Below, piece by piece: positions 5,755-5,792 of a stretch of DNA of 5,792 nt. Both the position numbers and the translations under genes were made by a program. Source of the stretch: CAYMCJ01 sp964388985 (lineage in GTDB: Bacteria; Patescibacteriota; Patescibacteriia; Patescibacteriales; CAYMCJ01); assembly GCA_964388985.1 (NCBI GenBank), contig CAYMCJ010000056.1, forward strand, positions 1 to 5,792. Reading direction: 5' to 3'. Each line of letters starts with the position of its first letter. Positions within the stretch are counted from its first letter, which is position 1. Below the pieces are notes generated by a model. That model worked only from the letters and a program-made list of their open reading frames with translations. It did no database searches and had not been told where the DNA came from.

Positions 5755-5783
5755 AAATTAGTTGATAAAATGTTTTTTGTCAA
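5755..5783 (-). promoter_or_regulatory. Probable pyrC promoter
   Basis: On the - strand a perfect TTGACA (5783-5778) is followed by 17 bases and TAATTT (5760-5755). The latter is a weak -10 that keeps the most conserved T1, A2 and T6. Transcription would start near 5748, giving a leader of about 64 bases. A second, poorer option is TATAGC at about 5733-5728 with TTAAGA 18 bases upstream of it. The arrangement matches that of the pyrKD promoter, which raises confidence in the first option. Confidence 0.5.
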
Positions 5784-5792
5784 TTTTATTTA

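Noticed and set aside
5685..5783. A 33-residue N-terminal extension of pyrC starting at 5783
   Set aside because: It crosses the likely promoter and leader. The ATG at 5684 has a good GGAGG eight bases upstream and fits the family start shortly before the HxH motif.
1..5792. An alternative genetic code with UGA read as an amino acid
   Set aside because: No gene needs an in-frame TGA to be read. The absence of TGA stops in five genes is too small a sample to mean anything.

Overview
The window looks like a piece of a low-GC bacterial chromosome with compact housekeeping genes. The divergent folD and pyrC, the fused PyrK-PyrD enzyme and the lineage-type hypothetical protein would fit a reduced-genome bacterium such as a Candidate Phyla Radiation (Patescibacteria) member. 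That placement is an inference from gene character only; there is no rRNA or marker gene here to prove it. All visible stop codons are TAA or TAG, and the standard bacterial code reads every gene without interruption.

Layout. (1) Positions 2-619, + strand: the C-terminal half of serine hydroxymethyltransferase (glyA), cut by the window edge. (2) 620-762: a non-coding gap with two small back-to-back inverted repeats. (3) 763-1608, +: folD, bifunctional methylene-THF dehydrogenase/cyclohydrolase, with its catalytic residues kept but its cofactor motif altered. (4) 1610-2536, +: an unrecognised charged protein one base behind folD, with a faint PD-(D/E)XK nuclease-like core. (5) 2577-2640: a terminator followed at once by a near-consensus promoter. 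(6) 2725-4503, +: a single-polypeptide PyrK-PyrD dihydroorotate dehydrogenase. (7) 4528-4570: a terminator that should work in both directions. (8) 4590-5684, - strand: a divergent dihydroorotase (pyrC), with its own promoter and ribosome binding site in 5685-5792.

How the genes fit together. glyA and folD form a one-carbon pair: GlyA loads a one-carbon unit from serine onto tetrahydrofolate, and FolD interconverts methylene-, methenyl- and 10-formyl-THF for purine and formyl-methionine synthesis. PyrC and PyrKD catalyse consecutive steps of de novo pyrimidine synthesis (carbamoyl-aspartate to dihydroorotate to orotate), yet are arranged tail to tail in separate transcription units. Their two promoters have the same layout (TTGACA, 17 bases, a -10 element, two bases, GATTAA), which hints at matched expression.

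Nothing here looks like a mobile element, CRISPR array, tRNA or rRNA. The most notable points are the PyrK-PyrD fusion with a non-standard iron-sulfur ligand set, the altered cofactor site of FolD, the paired pyrimidine promoters, and the uncharacterised protein translated right behind folD.
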